A DNA stretch of 5,285 nt from Victivallales bacterium (GTDB taxonomy: Bacteria; Verrucomicrobiota; Lentisphaeria; Oligosphaerales; Lenti-02), in assembly GCA_018648945.1 (NCBI GenBank), contig JABGQJ010000559.1, positions 1-5,285 of the forward strand, written 5' to 3'. Position 1 is the stretch's first letter, and each line of letters starts with the position of its first letter. The translations under genes and the position numbers were made by a program. Below are positions 5,244 to 5,285 of the stretch, piece after piece. Under the pieces are notes generated by a model. It worked only from the letters and a program-made list of their open reading frames with translations. It was not told the DNA's origin and searched no databases.

Positions 5244-5285
5244 GTAACGTGGCTGCCGCATCTCAGTTGTTTCAGGAGGGGTGTG
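5240..5285 (+). CDS. Possible start of a downstream gene (partial)
   Basis: An ATG at 5240-5242 overlaps the lyase stop codon as ATGA and stays open for the remaining 15 codons (MSNVAAASQLFQEGC). GGAG at 5229-5232 lies seven bases before it, a good ribosome-site spacing, which fits translational coupling in an operon. The product cannot be recognised from so few residues. The alternative is that this short frame is chance: AGGAGG at 5274-5279 is a near-perfect ribosome site for a gene whose start would lie just past the window edge. Either way, another plus-strand gene very probably follows the lyase closely. Confidence 0.45.
   Translation, partial: MSNVAAASQLFQEGC
5274..5279 (+). promoter_or_regulatory. 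Strong Shine-Dalgarno-like AGGAGG
   Basis: AGGAGG matches the anti-Shine-Dalgarno sequence fully and sits 31 bases after the lyase stop. Start codons inside the window (GTG at 5281 and 5283) are too close to it, so a start a few bases beyond 5285 is more likely. It competes with the ATGA-overlap start at 5240 as the beginning of the next gene. Confidence 0.4.

Noticed and set aside
3891..5261. A 456-codon open frame on the minus strand, opposite the lyase gene
   Set aside because: Same cause: an antisense shadow of the lyase gene with no recognisable motifs. The plus strand has a lipobox and conserved lyase motifs.

Overview
The window looks like accessory, polysaccharide-related DNA from a GC-rich (roughly 60% or more) bacterium, probably of the PVC group or a neighbour (Lentisphaerota, Kiritimatiellota, Planctomycetota or similar). 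The clues are a secreted DUF4838 protein with a C-terminal CBM9-like domain, a lone pseudopilin of the 'FTLxELLVV...LLPAL' type that these phyla carry in many copies, and low-complexity intergenic repeats. The phylum is inferred from family distribution; there is no rRNA or core marker here to fix it.

Layout. Positions 1-201 are non-coding and made of short degenerate repeat blocks plus a polypyrimidine tract. Positions 202-2748 (minus) encode a large exported DUF4838/CBM9-like protein. A 150-base spacer (2749-2898) with one clean hairpin separates it from a minus-strand pseudopilin gene (2899-3573), which is transcribed first and may share its transcript. A 359-base divergent intergenic region (3574-3932) holds a ten-C run, a set of adjacent inverted repeats and a weak promoter candidate. 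A plus-strand lipoprotein of the alginate-lyase-like superfamily follows (3933-5243). Its stop codon overlaps a possible start of another gene that runs off the window (5240 onward).

How the genes may work together. All three complete products carry export signals: a signal or lipoprotein peptide on the DUF4838 protein, a class III prepilin signal on the pseudopilin, and a lipobox on the lyase. A reasonable reading is a small locus for attacking a uronic-acid-containing polysaccharide outside the cytoplasm: the lyase would cleave the backbone by beta-elimination, and the DUF4838/CBM9 protein would bind and perhaps hydrolyse glycans. The pseudopilin's role is unknown. The substrate is not determined by the sequence.

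I did not find a clearly new defence, mobile or RNA-guided system. The items most worth following up are the cluster of inverted repeats in the divergent intergenic region, the linkage of a lone pseudopilin to carbohydrate-active lipoproteins, and the composite repeats at 1-201.
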